64,000 nucleotides of DNA from NCBI RefSeq assembly GCF_002081715.1, contig NZ_MUKP01000017.1, positions 50,253 to 114,252 of the forward strand, read 5' to 3'. The DNA is from Nocardia donostiensis. GTDB taxonomy: Bacteria > Actinomycetota > Actinomycetes > Mycobacteriales > Mycobacteriaceae. Below, in pieces: positions 36,366-44,799 of the stretch (within the stretch, counting starts at the first letter, position 1; each line of letters begins with the position of its first letter). The notes under the pieces were generated by a model. The model did no database searches, had not been told where the DNA came from, and saw only the letters and a program-made list of their open reading frames with translations. Made by a program: the position numbers and the translations under genes.

Positions 36366-37312
36366 ACCGGCCTGCCGCGTTCACCCCAGACGAGCAAGCA
36401 CTCGCCGAGGCGGTGCGCGGGTACTGCCACGCCAAGTGCACCGAGGCCGTACAACGCGCGCCCGGCGTCCAGTTCCCCACCCGATTCTGGACCGGCCTGG
36501 CCGAGCTCGGAATCTTCGCCATGGCGATGCCCGCGGAGGAAGGCGGGGCAGGCGATATCGTCGCGGCCAGTCTCGAACTCGGGCGGGCGGCGGCGCCGGG
36601 ACCCGTAGCGGCCACCTTCTTCGCCGCCCACGCCCTACCCGAGGACCGCGTCGGCGGGCTCGTCGCAGGAACCGAACTGGTGTCACTCGGCACTCCGCCC
36701 CTCATGCCGTGGGCAGCAATCGCGGATGTACAGATCGAGTGGACCGGTGACAGAGCATGGCTGGTGCGATGCGTCGGAGCCGTCGAACCGGTGGAAACGC
36801 TGGGCAACGAACCGTGGGCCCGGATCTCGGTCGAGCGGGAGCAACCACTCGAACGCGTAACCGCCGCCGCCGACCTGTTCCATCTTGCACTCGCCGGATA
36901 TGCCGTGGGTGCCGGGCGACGGGTCCTGGACACCGCTGTCGAACACGCCCGTACCCGCGAACAGTTCGGCCGGACCATCGGTTCCTTCCAGGCAGTCGCG
37001 CATCCGCTGGTCAACGCGAGCCTCGAACTGGAGGCTGCGGAGAAACTGTCCATCCTCGCCGCCCGCGCCATCGGCGAGTCACACACCGACGGTGCGGGTC
37101 TGGCCGCGGCGGCGCGGCTGTCCGCATCTCAGGCCACAATGAACGCCGCGTTCGTCTCGCATCAAACGCTCGGCGCCATCGGCTACTCGGTCGAGGGACC
37201 GATCGGCCACATCACACAACGCATCCGGCAGATCACGCTGTCGACCGACGCGGAGTCGGAACTCGGACAGCGAGTCCTGGCAGCATTTTCCGCAGAGAAG
37301 GTAGAGCAATGA
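36362..37312 (+). CDS. Second short acyl-CoA dehydrogenase, beta-type subunit
   Basis: This 316-residue protein has EHARTREQFGRTIGSFQAVAHPL and a TLGAIGYSVEGPIGHIT C-terminal motif, with a degenerate middle domain. It starts by ATGA overlap with the previous gene. It probably partners either the dehydrogenase at 34288 or that at 38141, giving two heteromeric complexes from four genes. Confidence 0.75.
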   Translation: MNRPAAFTPDEQALAEAVRGYCHAKCTEAVQRAPGVQFPTRFWTGLAELGIFAMAMPAEEGGAGDIVAASLELGRAAAPGPVAATFFAAHALPEDRVGGLVAGTELVSLGTPPLMPWAAIADVQIEWTGDRAWLVRCVGAVEPVETLGNEPWARISVEREQPLERVTAAADLFHLALAGYAVGAGRRVLDTAVEHARTREQFGRTIGSFQAVAHPLVNASLELEAAEKLSILAARAIGESHTDGAGLAAAARLSASQATMNAAFVSHQTLGAIGYSVEGPIGHITQRIRQITLSTDAESELGQRVLAAFSAEKVEQ

Positions 37313-38139
37313 CCCAGCAAGGCGAGCAAGTACAGACCACTGGCCCAGAGGTGCTGTTCGAAAAGCGTGACCACGTCGCCTACATCACCCTCAACCGCCC
37401 CCACAAGGGGAATTCGCTGACGGGAACGATGATGCCGGTGATGAAGGAACTCTGGGGTGAGGTCCGTGACGATCCGTGGATCCGTGCGGCCATCGTCACC
37501 GGAGCCGGCGAACGGCACTTCTGCACCGGCGCCGACGTCGACGTGGTCGCCTCCCGCGGCGGTATGAGCACCGGAACCGGCCCACTCACCGACGAGGTCT
37601 ATTGGTCCCCACGCCAGAACCGGGTATGGAAACCAGTGATCTGTGCGGCCAACGGGTTGGTCGCCGGCGCAGGCCTGCATTTCGTCGTCGACGCCGACAT
37701 CGTTGTCGCGGCCGACACCGTCAGCTTCATGGACACCCATGTCAATGTCGGGCTGGTCGGTGCGATGGAGAACATCGGCTTGGCCAAGCGCCTACCACTG
37801 GGAACCGCACTCCGGATGACCCTGATGGGCCGGGACTACCGGCTGCCCGCCCAGCGCGCCTATCAGCTGGGACTGGTCGACGAGTTGGTTGCTGCGGACA
37901 AGGTCATGGACACGGCCGAGGAAATAGCGCGCAGCATCGTGAAGAACTCACCGGCCGCCGTGTCGCTGTCCCAGCAGGCGATCTGGAACTCTCTCGAGAT
38001 GGGGTACACGCAGGCCTGCGAGTACGGATGGGCGCTGCTGCGTCTGCATTGGGCACACCCGGACGCCACCGAAGGGCCGCGTGCGTTCAGCGAACGTCGC
38101 GAACCCCGCTGGACGACGGCCCCGAGGACGGAGGCCTGA
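37309..38139 (+). CDS. Enoyl-CoA hydratase family protein
   Basis: This 276-residue crotonase has VAYITLNRPHKGNSL, the oxyanion HFCTGADVDVV and ANGLVAGAGLHFVVDADIVVA. HVNVGLVGAMENIGLA lacks the usual Glu after the glycine pair, so reaction type is uncertain. It is coupled (ATGA) to the previous dehydrogenase gene and is 1 base from the next. Confidence 0.8.
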   Translation: MTQQGEQVQTTGPEVLFEKRDHVAYITLNRPHKGNSLTGTMMPVMKELWGEVRDDPWIRAAIVTGAGERHFCTGADVDVVASRGGMSTGTGPLTDEVYWSPRQNRVWKPVICAANGLVAGAGLHFVVDADIVVAADTVSFMDTHVNVGLVGAMENIGLAKRLPLGTALRMTLMGRDYRLPAQRAYQLGLVDELVAADKVMDTAEEIARSIVKNSPAAVSLSQQAIWNSLEMGYTQACEYGWALLRLHWAHPDATEGPRAFSERREPRWTTAPRTEA

Positions 38140-38140
38140 T

Positions 38141-39265
38141 ATGGACTTCGGCTTCTCGCCCCAGGAAGAGGAGTTCCGGCGCGAGGTACTCCGCCTGCTC
38201 GACCGGTTCCGGGGCACGCACGGGTATTTCCACCGCACCGCCGACGCCTGGCAGTCGGTGAAGGCACTCTACCGAGAGCTCGGAACGCGGGGCTGGTTGT
38301 CGCTGTCGTGGCCGACAGAGTTCGGCGGCGCGGGGCTGCCGCCGACCTACGAGTTCATCCTGTGGGACGAAATGGCCTACGCGCGGGTGGCGCGGCCGCC
38401 GATGGGGCCGGGCCTGGTGGCAAAGGCACTGATGTCCCACGGTTCTGCCGAACAGCAGGATCGCTATCTGCCCGCGTTGCGCGCAGGCACCCTGAACTTC
38501 TGCCTCGGCTACTCCGAGCCGGAGGCGGGCTCCGACCTCGCTGCGGTGCGCACGCGAGCCAACCGTCACGGTGAGGTGTATCGCATCGACGGGGCCAAGT
38601 GCTGGACCTCGAACGCGCACTGGGCCGACAACATCTGGCTGCTTGCGCGCACCGGGGAACCCGGCTCCCGCTCACGCGGGCTCAGCGTGTTCATCGTGCC
38701 GCTGACGTCCCCTGGCGTCGAGGTCTCCCCCATCCCGACGCTCGAGGGCGGGCGGCTGAACGAAGTCCGGTTCGGCGGTGTCGAAGTGCCCGTCGAGAAC
38801 CGAGTCGGCGCGGAAAACCAGGGCTGGCAGGTCGTCGGTTCGGCGCTCGCGGTCGAGCGGCACGTGCAGTTCCCACCCAAGCGGGTGCGGCGAGACCTCG
38901 AGGACCTCGTCGACTGGGTGAACAAGACCGGGTTGGCCACTAAACCGATGGTGCAGCAGCGGCTTTCAGTACTTGCGGTCAAGGTGAGAGAGGTCGAGGC
39001 GTTATCTCTCTCGCTTCTCGGTGAGATCACCAGCGGGGAGCCCTCCGCGGTCGCCGCGGCCTATCACAAGCTCGCCGGGACGGTGCTGTGCCAGGATATT
39101 GCCCGCGCGGCCATGGAGTTCGGCGCCGCAGAGGCACTGGTTCGCGATACCGACGTCGAATTCATGTGGCGACAAGCGATCCTGGAAACAATCGGCGGCG
39201 GCACCTCTGAAGTCATGCGGAATCTGATCGCGAAGCAGGCCCTCCAACTGGGCAGCAAACTCTGA
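38141..39265 (+). CDS. Acyl-CoA dehydrogenase, alpha-type subunit
   Basis: This 374-residue dehydrogenase has LGYSEPEAGSDLAAVRTRA, GAKCWTSNAHWADNIW and a C-terminal ETIGGGTSEVMRNLIAKQ with the normal TSE motif. It is the last gene of the 34.3-39.3 kb operon. With the short homologues upstream it may form the second alpha/beta complex, acting one step apart from the dehydrogenase at 34288. Confidence 0.85.
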   Translation: MDFGFSPQEEEFRREVLRLLDRFRGTHGYFHRTADAWQSVKALYRELGTRGWLSLSWPTEFGGAGLPPTYEFILWDEMAYARVARPPMGPGLVAKALMSHGSAEQQDRYLPALRAGTLNFCLGYSEPEAGSDLAAVRTRANRHGEVYRIDGAKCWTSNAHWADNIWLLARTGEPGSRSRGLSVFIVPLTSPGVEVSPIPTLEGGRLNEVRFGGVEVPVENRVGAENQGWQVVGSALAVERHVQFPPKRVRRDLEDLVDWVNKTGLATKPMVQQRLSVLAVKVREVEALSLSLLGEITSGEPSAVAAAYHKLAGTVLCQDIARAAMEFGAAEALVRDTDVEFMWRQAILETIGGGTSEVMRNLIAKQALQLGSKL

Positions 39266-39371
39266 AACCACCATGGTTCCGGCTGCTTTTCTGTGGGACT
39301 TATCCGATCAGCGTTGTTCACATCGAGCAGAGTCGGCATGAATGACATATCAGTAGTTGTAAGGAGTCACG

Positions 39372-40298
39372 ATGACTGCAATGGTTCCCGGAATGCGTGA
39401 AATCGGCCGGAAGGTGCGAAACTGGGGTCGATGGGGCGCCGACGACGAGCGCGGAACCACCAACCTGATCACTCCCGAACGCATCGTCGCCGCCGCCGAT
39501 CTGGTCCGCACCGGCGAAGTCTTCGATCTGGGCATACCGCTCGACAGCGACGGTCCGCAGCCAGGCGGTTACCGGATCAACCCCATCCGGCTGATGTCGG
39601 AGAACGGTCAGGAGCAGGTGTTTCCCGGCGGGTTCAAGTACGCCGACGACTACATCTTCATGCCGCTGCAGGCCGGCTCACAGTACGACTCCCTTGCCCA
39701 CGTGTACTACGACGAGCAGCTCTACAACGGCCACCCCGCGTCCGGGGTGACCATCAAGGGCGCCGACAAGTGCGGGATCCACACCCAGGCCAAGGGTATC
39801 GCCGGACGAGGAGTACTACTCGACGTCGCGAGGGCCCGCGGGGTGGAATGGCTCGAAGCCGGCACAGTGATCGAGCCGGAAGAACTGGATGCTGTCGCGA
39901 CCGCCCAGGACGTCGAAGTGGGCCCAGGCGACATCGTGCTGATTCGAACCGGTTGGCGGGCCAAATTTCTCGCCGACCGGGATGCGACCGAGTTCATGGC
40001 GGGTGAGCCGGGACTCGGGCTCGCCTGCGCCTCCTGGCTGCGCGAGCGCGACGTCGCGGTAGTGGGCTCGGACAACTGGGGTGTGGAGGTCATGCCCGGT
40101 GAAAACCCCGGCGCCCTCATGGAATTGCACATGGTGCTGATCCGGGATATGGGCATGACGCTCGCCGAGATGCTCGACCTCGAGGAACTGTCTTCCGCCT
40201 GTGCCGCTGACAGGTTCTACGACTTCTTCTATACCGGGGCACCTCTGAAATTCACCCGAGGTGTGGGGTCCCCCATCAACCCGCTTGCCATCCGGTGA
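39372..40298 (+). CDS. Second cyclase-family hydrolase
   Basis: This 308-residue protein belongs to the cyclase superfamily but carries QAGSQYDSLAH in place of HxGTHxDxxxH, a recognised subfamily in which the first His positions are replaced. Typical flanking motifs remain (DERGTTNLITPE, NGHPASGVTIKGADKCGI, GVGSPINPLAIR). ATG at 39372 follows AAGGAG by 6 bases. Presence of two divergent cyclases in one island suggests two hydrolytic steps. Confidence 0.72.
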   Translation: MTAMVPGMREIGRKVRNWGRWGADDERGTTNLITPERIVAAADLVRTGEVFDLGIPLDSDGPQPGGYRINPIRLMSENGQEQVFPGGFKYADDYIFMPLQAGSQYDSLAHVYYDEQLYNGHPASGVTIKGADKCGIHTQAKGIAGRGVLLDVARARGVEWLEAGTVIEPEELDAVATAQDVEVGPGDIVLIRTGWRAKFLADRDATEFMAGEPGLGLACASWLRERDVAVVGSDNWGVEVMPGENPGALMELHMVLIRDMGMTLAEMLDLEELSSACAADRFYDFFYTGAPLKFTRGVGSPINPLAIR

Positions 40299-40611
40299 GC
40301 AACATTCTTCCACCGGTGCGAACGGCGAGGTGATCGACGATGCCGTGCTCGCACCGAGCATGTTCAGCGCCAAGCCGGCGTACTGCTCGGCGACAGGGCA
40401 ACTCGCTCTCAGCGAGCGAGCAGCCTTGCTGAACACCGTAACCTCGCGTGTCCGCGGAGTGTCGTTCCGTTGTGGTCGCGAGAAGAACACGGCCATCTCG
40501 TGTACTACCACGGCATTGAGTGTATTGATTCTGTAGGACAAGTGCCGAATACGTCGATCTCTCCGAGTGGCGCAGCCGCGCCTCGCCTCGCTGCCTCGGG
40601 GTCCGGAAAGG
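40299..40611. other. Gap after the second cyclase gene
   Basis: No gene is supported. It contains the island operator copy at 40513-40530. Confidence 0.4.
40513..40530. promoter_or_regulatory. Island operator copy
   Basis: GCATTGAGTGTATTGATT matches the other copies in the left half ATTGAGT and matches the complement of 33766-33784 across the whole site. Confidence 0.45.
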
Positions 40612-40885
40612 AAAGACCCCGACGTTGTCGACTGAGCTGGCGACGGCGCCGAACTCGATGCGGCCCCGGTCGACGTCGGCGACTGCGACCTTCAGGTCTG
40701 CAAAAGTTCTATTGCGCGAGAGGGCAACTCCGCCCTGGTCGTGGTTCTCTGCGGTGACTGTCTCGGCTGCTTCCGCGTCGACAGCATCGACCACGACGGA
40801 TGCGCCGATGGCCGCTGACGTGTAGGCCCGACTGGACCCGTCCCGACACCGGTCGCGATGGGGGATCGATTCTCCAGCATCTCCG
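40612..40885 (-). pseudogene. Relic of a short-chain dehydrogenase N-terminal half
   Basis: On the minus strand a Rossmann start is readable as ATGVGTGPVG, then after a one-base frame slip RAYTSAAIGASVVVDAVDAE, VTAENHDQGGVALSRN, DLKVAVADVDR and finally EFGAVASSVDNVGVF. This aligns by eye to the TGxxxGIG, second-strand acidic and NNAG segments of SDRs, with the last degraded to DNVG. No C-terminal half follows. It is a truncated, frameshifted gene. Confidence 0.6.
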
Positions 40886-40903
40886 TTCCCTCTCCGCCGA
40901 AAT

Positions 40904-40944
40904 TTTACCCCTTCCCACCAAGTGCTTTATGAGTATACTCAATG
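40904..40944 (+). promoter_or_regulatory. Promoter plus operator upstream of the secreted-protein gene
   Basis: TTTACC (40904-40909) and TATGAG (40928-40933) with an 18-base spacer are followed by the best copy of the motif, GAGTATACTCAATGC. The unit is similar to the minus-strand element at 33633-33673 over about 45 bases. Confidence 0.55.
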
Positions 40945-41151
40945 CAGGTTTTGTTCGGTTCGAACGAATCCGGACACAGCGCCCGAGCGATGCAGGACGC
41001 GGCGAGTTCTCCTACGCCGACCGTATGGAAGTCGCGCACGTATCTCGCCGCGATGCCGCGACCACGCCGCTCGATCTACCCGTCGGCAATCCACCAGCGA
41101 CAGCCGCCGCACGACCACATGTCCATCGCCTCCAACGAAGAAGGAAAAGAT

Positions 41152-41872
41152 ATGTCGCTCCGCAACTCTCGCCGCACCTTCGCCGTCTCGGCCCTTACCG
41201 CTGCGGCACTCGCCCTCGGTAGCGCAACGGCCATCGCCGCACCGGACACCGGTTCGGCTCCGCTCAGCGTCGATCTCGCCCCACGGATCAACTACACCGC
41301 CTACAAGAACGGCACCGCTGCGGTGATCACCGTGGATGCCGGGAAGCTGATCGTGGACAACGGGCAATTCCAGATCCGTTCGGCAGCAGGGGAACCTGGC
41401 CGGTGTGCCGTTGGAATTCAACATCGACGACATCGCCTTCCCCATCGACGCCGAAATCGAGGGCAACACCGCCACCCTCACCCCGGTGTTGGATCCCGAG
41501 CGGGCGCGCTACAACCCGGTCGCGATGCCCTTCCAGGAGCATGCTCCGTGGACAACCCCTTACGAGCGTGAGCAAGCGGCCTGGGCTCGGATGAACTCCA
41601 CCATCATCATGGGCGCGACCGTCGGCGCCATGGTCGGTGCGATCGGGGCCGGAACCATCGGTTGCCTGCTCGGTGGGGCCGCCGGAGCCGCCCTGACCAG
41701 CCCGCTGGCCACTCTTCTCGGTGCGGGCCCGCTGGCCGGGTGCCTCATCGGAGCGGGAGCATTCGCACCCGTCGGCGCGCTCGCCGGATCCATCTTCATC
41801 GGCGCACCAGTCGCTATCGCCGCCTTCATCCAGTATCACACCACCAACACCGAGCCCCTCCCCGCCAAATAA
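41152..41872 (+). pseudogene. Frameshifted secreted protein with C-terminal glycine-zipper (Nocardia DUF8020-like)
   Basis: The N-terminal frame starts at 41152 with a signal peptide (RRTFAVSALTAAALALGSAT, cleavage after AIAA) and reads to about 41395 (KLIVDNGQFQIRSAAGE). One extra base near 41394-41399 shifts the frame; the continuing frame reads LAGVPLEFNIDDIAFPID and ends at 41872. The C-terminal half has a Gly/Ala-rich zipper (MVGAIGAGTIGCLLGG). Both halves look conserved, so this is a recent frameshift or a sequencing error. The ribosome site is AAGGAAAAG. Confidence 0.75.
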
Positions 41873-41931
41873 TTTCGGATCAGACACTGGCCGACGGTGC
41901 CGATCGTCATCTACCTGATAGGAGATATGCC

Positions 41932-42687
41932 ATGACCACCTCCCGCTGCGCGGTCGTCACCGGCGCGGCCCGTGGTATCGGCGCCGCCGTCGCCAAGCGG
42001 CTCGCCGCCGACGGGTGCGCCGTCGCCGTCATCGACCTCGACGAGTCCGCTTGCAAGCCGGTCGTCGAGGACATCGAGGCCAGCGGCGGCCGGGCCCTCG
42101 CTGTCGGTGCCGATGTCTCCGATGAGTCCGGCGTACAGGACGCCGTGCAGCGGGTGGCCGAGCAGCTCGGCGCACCGACCGTACTGGTCAACAACGCCGG
42201 CATCATCCGCGACAACCTGTTGTTCAAGATGACGGCCGAAGACTGGGACACAGTCATGAACGTGCACCTGCGCGGTTCGTTCCTCATGACCCGCGCGACC
42301 CAGGCCTTCATGACCGATGCCGGCTGGGGCCGGATCGTCAACGTGTCCAGCACCTCCGCGTTGGGCAAACGGGGGCAGGCCAACTACGCCGCCGCGAAAG
42401 CCGGCCTGCAGGGCTTCACCAAGACGCTCGCGCTGGAACTCGGCAAGTTCGGGGTCACCGCCAACGCTATCGCCCCCGGCTTCATCGAAACCGATATGAC
42501 CGCCGCGACCGCCGAACGCATCGGCATACCATTCGAAGAGTTCACGAAGGCGCGGGCCGCTGAGATCCCGGTCGCGCGCGCAGGCAAGCCCGAGGACATC
42601 GCGCACGCGGTCTCCTTCTTCACCAGCGAGGCCGCCGGCTTCGTGTCCGGACAAGTACTCTATGTTGCCGGCGGGCCGAAAGCATGA
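41932..42687 (+). CDS. FabG-like 3-oxoacyl-CoA/ACP reductase (SDR)
   Basis: This 251-residue SDR has TGAARGIG, NNAGIIRDNLLFKM, the catalytic Ser in VNVSSTSA and YAAAKAG. A role as 3-hydroxyacyl-CoA dehydrogenase in the island fits. ATG at 41932 follows AGGAG; an earlier open frame runs through the secreted-protein gene and is not used. It starts a three-gene unit with a dehydrogenase and MaoC hydratase. Confidence 0.85.
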   Translation: MTTSRCAVVTGAARGIGAAVAKRLAADGCAVAVIDLDESACKPVVEDIEASGGRALAVGADVSDESGVQDAVQRVAEQLGAPTVLVNNAGIIRDNLLFKMTAEDWDTVMNVHLRGSFLMTRATQAFMTDAGWGRIVNVSSTSALGKRGQANYAAAKAGLQGFTKTLALELGKFGVTANAIAPGFIETDMTAATAERIGIPFEEFTKARAAEIPVARAGKPEDIAHAVSFFTSEAAGFVSGQVLYVAGGPKA

Positions 42688-42775
42688 GGGCGTTCCACGG
42701 TACCGCGGAGAACAACTCGGCGGAGACTCGTACCACGGATTATCCGAGCGACGGCACGACAGAGGACCAGCGGTT

Positions 42776-43942
42776 ATGAGCGATACGGTCAGCGACGAGG
42801 ACTTCTCCTACATCCTCGACCAGGTGCGCCATTTTGTTCGCGACGCCGTCGTGCCGCGAGAGAACGAGATCATGGCCACCAACAGCATTCCCGACGATAT
42901 CCGCGGCGCCGCGGCGCATATGGGCCTGTTCGGCTATGCGATACCCGCGGAATGGGGTGGACTCGGACTCAACCTGCGCCAGGATGTCGAACTTGCCATG
43001 GAGTTCGGTTACACCACTCTCGCGCTGCGCTCGATGTTCGGCACCAACAACGGCATCGCAGGGCAGGTGCTGGTCAACTACGGCACCGAGGCGCAGAAGA
43101 AGCAGTGGCTGGAGGCGATCGCGTCCGGTGAGGTGGTCGCCTCGTTCGCGCTCACCGAACCCGGCGCCGGCTCCAACCCCGCCGGCCTGCGCACCAGCGC
43201 CCGTCGCGTCGGTGACGACTGGGTGCTCGACGGGCAGAAGCGCTTCATCACCAATGCCCCGGTTGCGGACCTGTTCATCACATTCGCCCGCACCCGCGAA
43301 CCCGGCCCGGACGGTCCTGGCATCGCCGTGTTCCTCGTCCCCGCCGACACACCCGGCGTCAGTGTCGGCCCCAAGGACGCGAAGATGGGCCAAGAGGGCG
43401 CCTGGACCGCCGATGTCGTCTTCGACTCGGTACAGGTGCCCGGCTCCGCGCTCGTCGGCGGCACCGAAGAGATCGGTTACCGCGCGGCGATGACATCGCT
43501 GGTCCGCGGCCGGGTCCATATCGCCGCACTCGCCGTCGGCTGCGCGCAGCGCGCCCTCGACGAGTCGGTCGGCTATGCCGCGGCCAACACTCAGGGCGGC
43601 GTCCCGATCGGCGAGCATCAGCTGGTGCAGGCGATGCTTGCCGACCAGTTCACCGAGGTCGCGGCCGGACGTGCCCTGGTGCGTGAGGCTGCCGCGGCCT
43701 ACGACAGCGGCGCCGACCGGCGTTTCCTGCCGTCGGCGGCCAAACTGTTCTGCACCGAAATGGCCGGACGGGTAGCCGATCTCGCGGTGCAGGTGCACGG
43801 CGGCACCGGCTACATGCGCGAGGTCCCGGTGGAACGGATCTACCGCGATGTCCGACTGCTGCGGCTCTACGAGGGGACAAGCGAGATCCAACGCCTGATC
43901 ATCGGCGGCGGACTGTACAGAAAGGCGAGCAAGCATGTGTGA
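42776..43942 (+). CDS. Acyl-CoA dehydrogenase (full length)
   Basis: This 388-residue homomeric-type acyl-CoA dehydrogenase has FALTEPGAGSNPAGLRT, GQKRFITNAPVADLF, QVHGGTGYMREVPVERIYRD and the catalytic Glu in LYEGTSEIQRLIIG. It is the most canonical dehydrogenase of the window. ATG at 42776 follows AGAGGA; the upstream in-frame extension overlaps the SDR end. Confidence 0.88.
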   Translation: MSDTVSDEDFSYILDQVRHFVRDAVVPRENEIMATNSIPDDIRGAAAHMGLFGYAIPAEWGGLGLNLRQDVELAMEFGYTTLALRSMFGTNNGIAGQVLVNYGTEAQKKQWLEAIASGEVVASFALTEPGAGSNPAGLRTSARRVGDDWVLDGQKRFITNAPVADLFITFARTREPGPDGPGIAVFLVPADTPGVSVGPKDAKMGQEGAWTADVVFDSVQVPGSALVGGTEEIGYRAAMTSLVRGRVHIAALAVGCAQRALDESVGYAAANTQGGVPIGEHQLVQAMLADQFTEVAAGRALVREAAAAYDSGADRRFLPSAAKLFCTEMAGRVADLAVQVHGGTGYMREVPVERIYRDVRLLRLYEGTSEIQRLIIGGGLYRKASKHV

Positions 43943-43951
43943 GGTCGTGGC

Positions 43952-44404
43952 ATGATCGTGTTCGCGTCGGTGGATGACATCCGCGCCGCGCTCGGCACCA
44001 CCATCGGTCCCACCGAATGGATGGCCGTCGACCAGAACCGGATCAACGCGTTTGCCGACACCACCGGAGACCATCAGTGGATCCACGTCGACACCGAACG
44101 CGCCGCCGCAGGCCCCTTCGGCAGCACGATCGCCCACGGATATCTGACCTTGTCGTTGATCCCGCAGTTCGCAGCACAGCTCTTCCGGATCGAAGCAGGC
44201 AGCGCGCGAATAAACTATGGGGTGAACAAGGTCCGCTTTCCCGCAGCGGTGCCGACCGACGCGCGGTTGCGCGCGTCTGTCGAGTTCGTTGCACTGAAAC
44301 CCGGTACCGCAGGCGAGCAACTGACCACCCGGTACACCATCGAACTAGAGAACAGCCACAAACCCGCCTGCATCGCCGAGACGCTGACCCTGCTGCTGCC
44401 CTGA
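43952..44404 (+). CDS. MaoC-family (R)-specific hydratase
   Basis: This 150-residue hot-dog hydratase has ADTTGDHQWIHVDTERA and STIAHGYLTLSLIPQF. It begins 9 bases after the dehydrogenase stop. It resembles the MaoC protein at 31529 in layout. The pair dehydrogenase-hydratase-SDR would make one beta-oxidation turn lacking only a thiolase. Confidence 0.83.
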   Translation: MIVFASVDDIRAALGTTIGPTEWMAVDQNRINAFADTTGDHQWIHVDTERAAAGPFGSTIAHGYLTLSLIPQFAAQLFRIEAGSARINYGVNKVRFPAAVPTDARLRASVEFVALKPGTAGEQLTTRYTIELENSHKPACIAETLTLLLP

Positions 44405-44799
44405 ACCCCACGGAGAGGGCCAGTATCTCGCCTCGCCCAGACCACCGGACTCACCGACGTACCACGTGAAATCCTCAGCACTGTCGTTTCGGGGCTCCTT
44501 ATCCGCGGCGGTCCGGCCCAGTGATGGCGGAATTCGCAGGGCCGGAAGCGCTTCATGGATTCGAGAGCATTGCTCGGCAGCTGCGTCGGCGACGGCATCG
44601 ACAACCCTGCCGCCATCGCGAGGTTCGAATCTATCGCCACCCGCCCGCGGCCCGAATCGATAACGTCGAAAAGGCGGTGATCACGGCCGTACTGTCCCCC
44701 GACATCCTGGCGACCGGTGGCGATGCGAGGCCCCGTTCGGACCCCAGAGGAGGGCGGCCACGGTAATCACGCTCGCCCGAAACTCGGTCGGAAAACCGT
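44405..44799. other. 395-base gap before the toxin gene
   Basis: No gene is supported. A short frame at 44555-44688 (41 codons) and a fragment ending near 44524 read protein-like but lack starts, ribosome sites and family. It may hold the lost N-terminal part of the toxin gene. Confidence 0.35.

Noticed and set aside
24393..39356. ATATCAGTAG repeated at 24393-24402 and 39347-39356, each upstream of a cyclase gene
   Set aside because: Ten bases in two copies at very different distances from the genes can be chance; no dyad or promoter geometry supports it.
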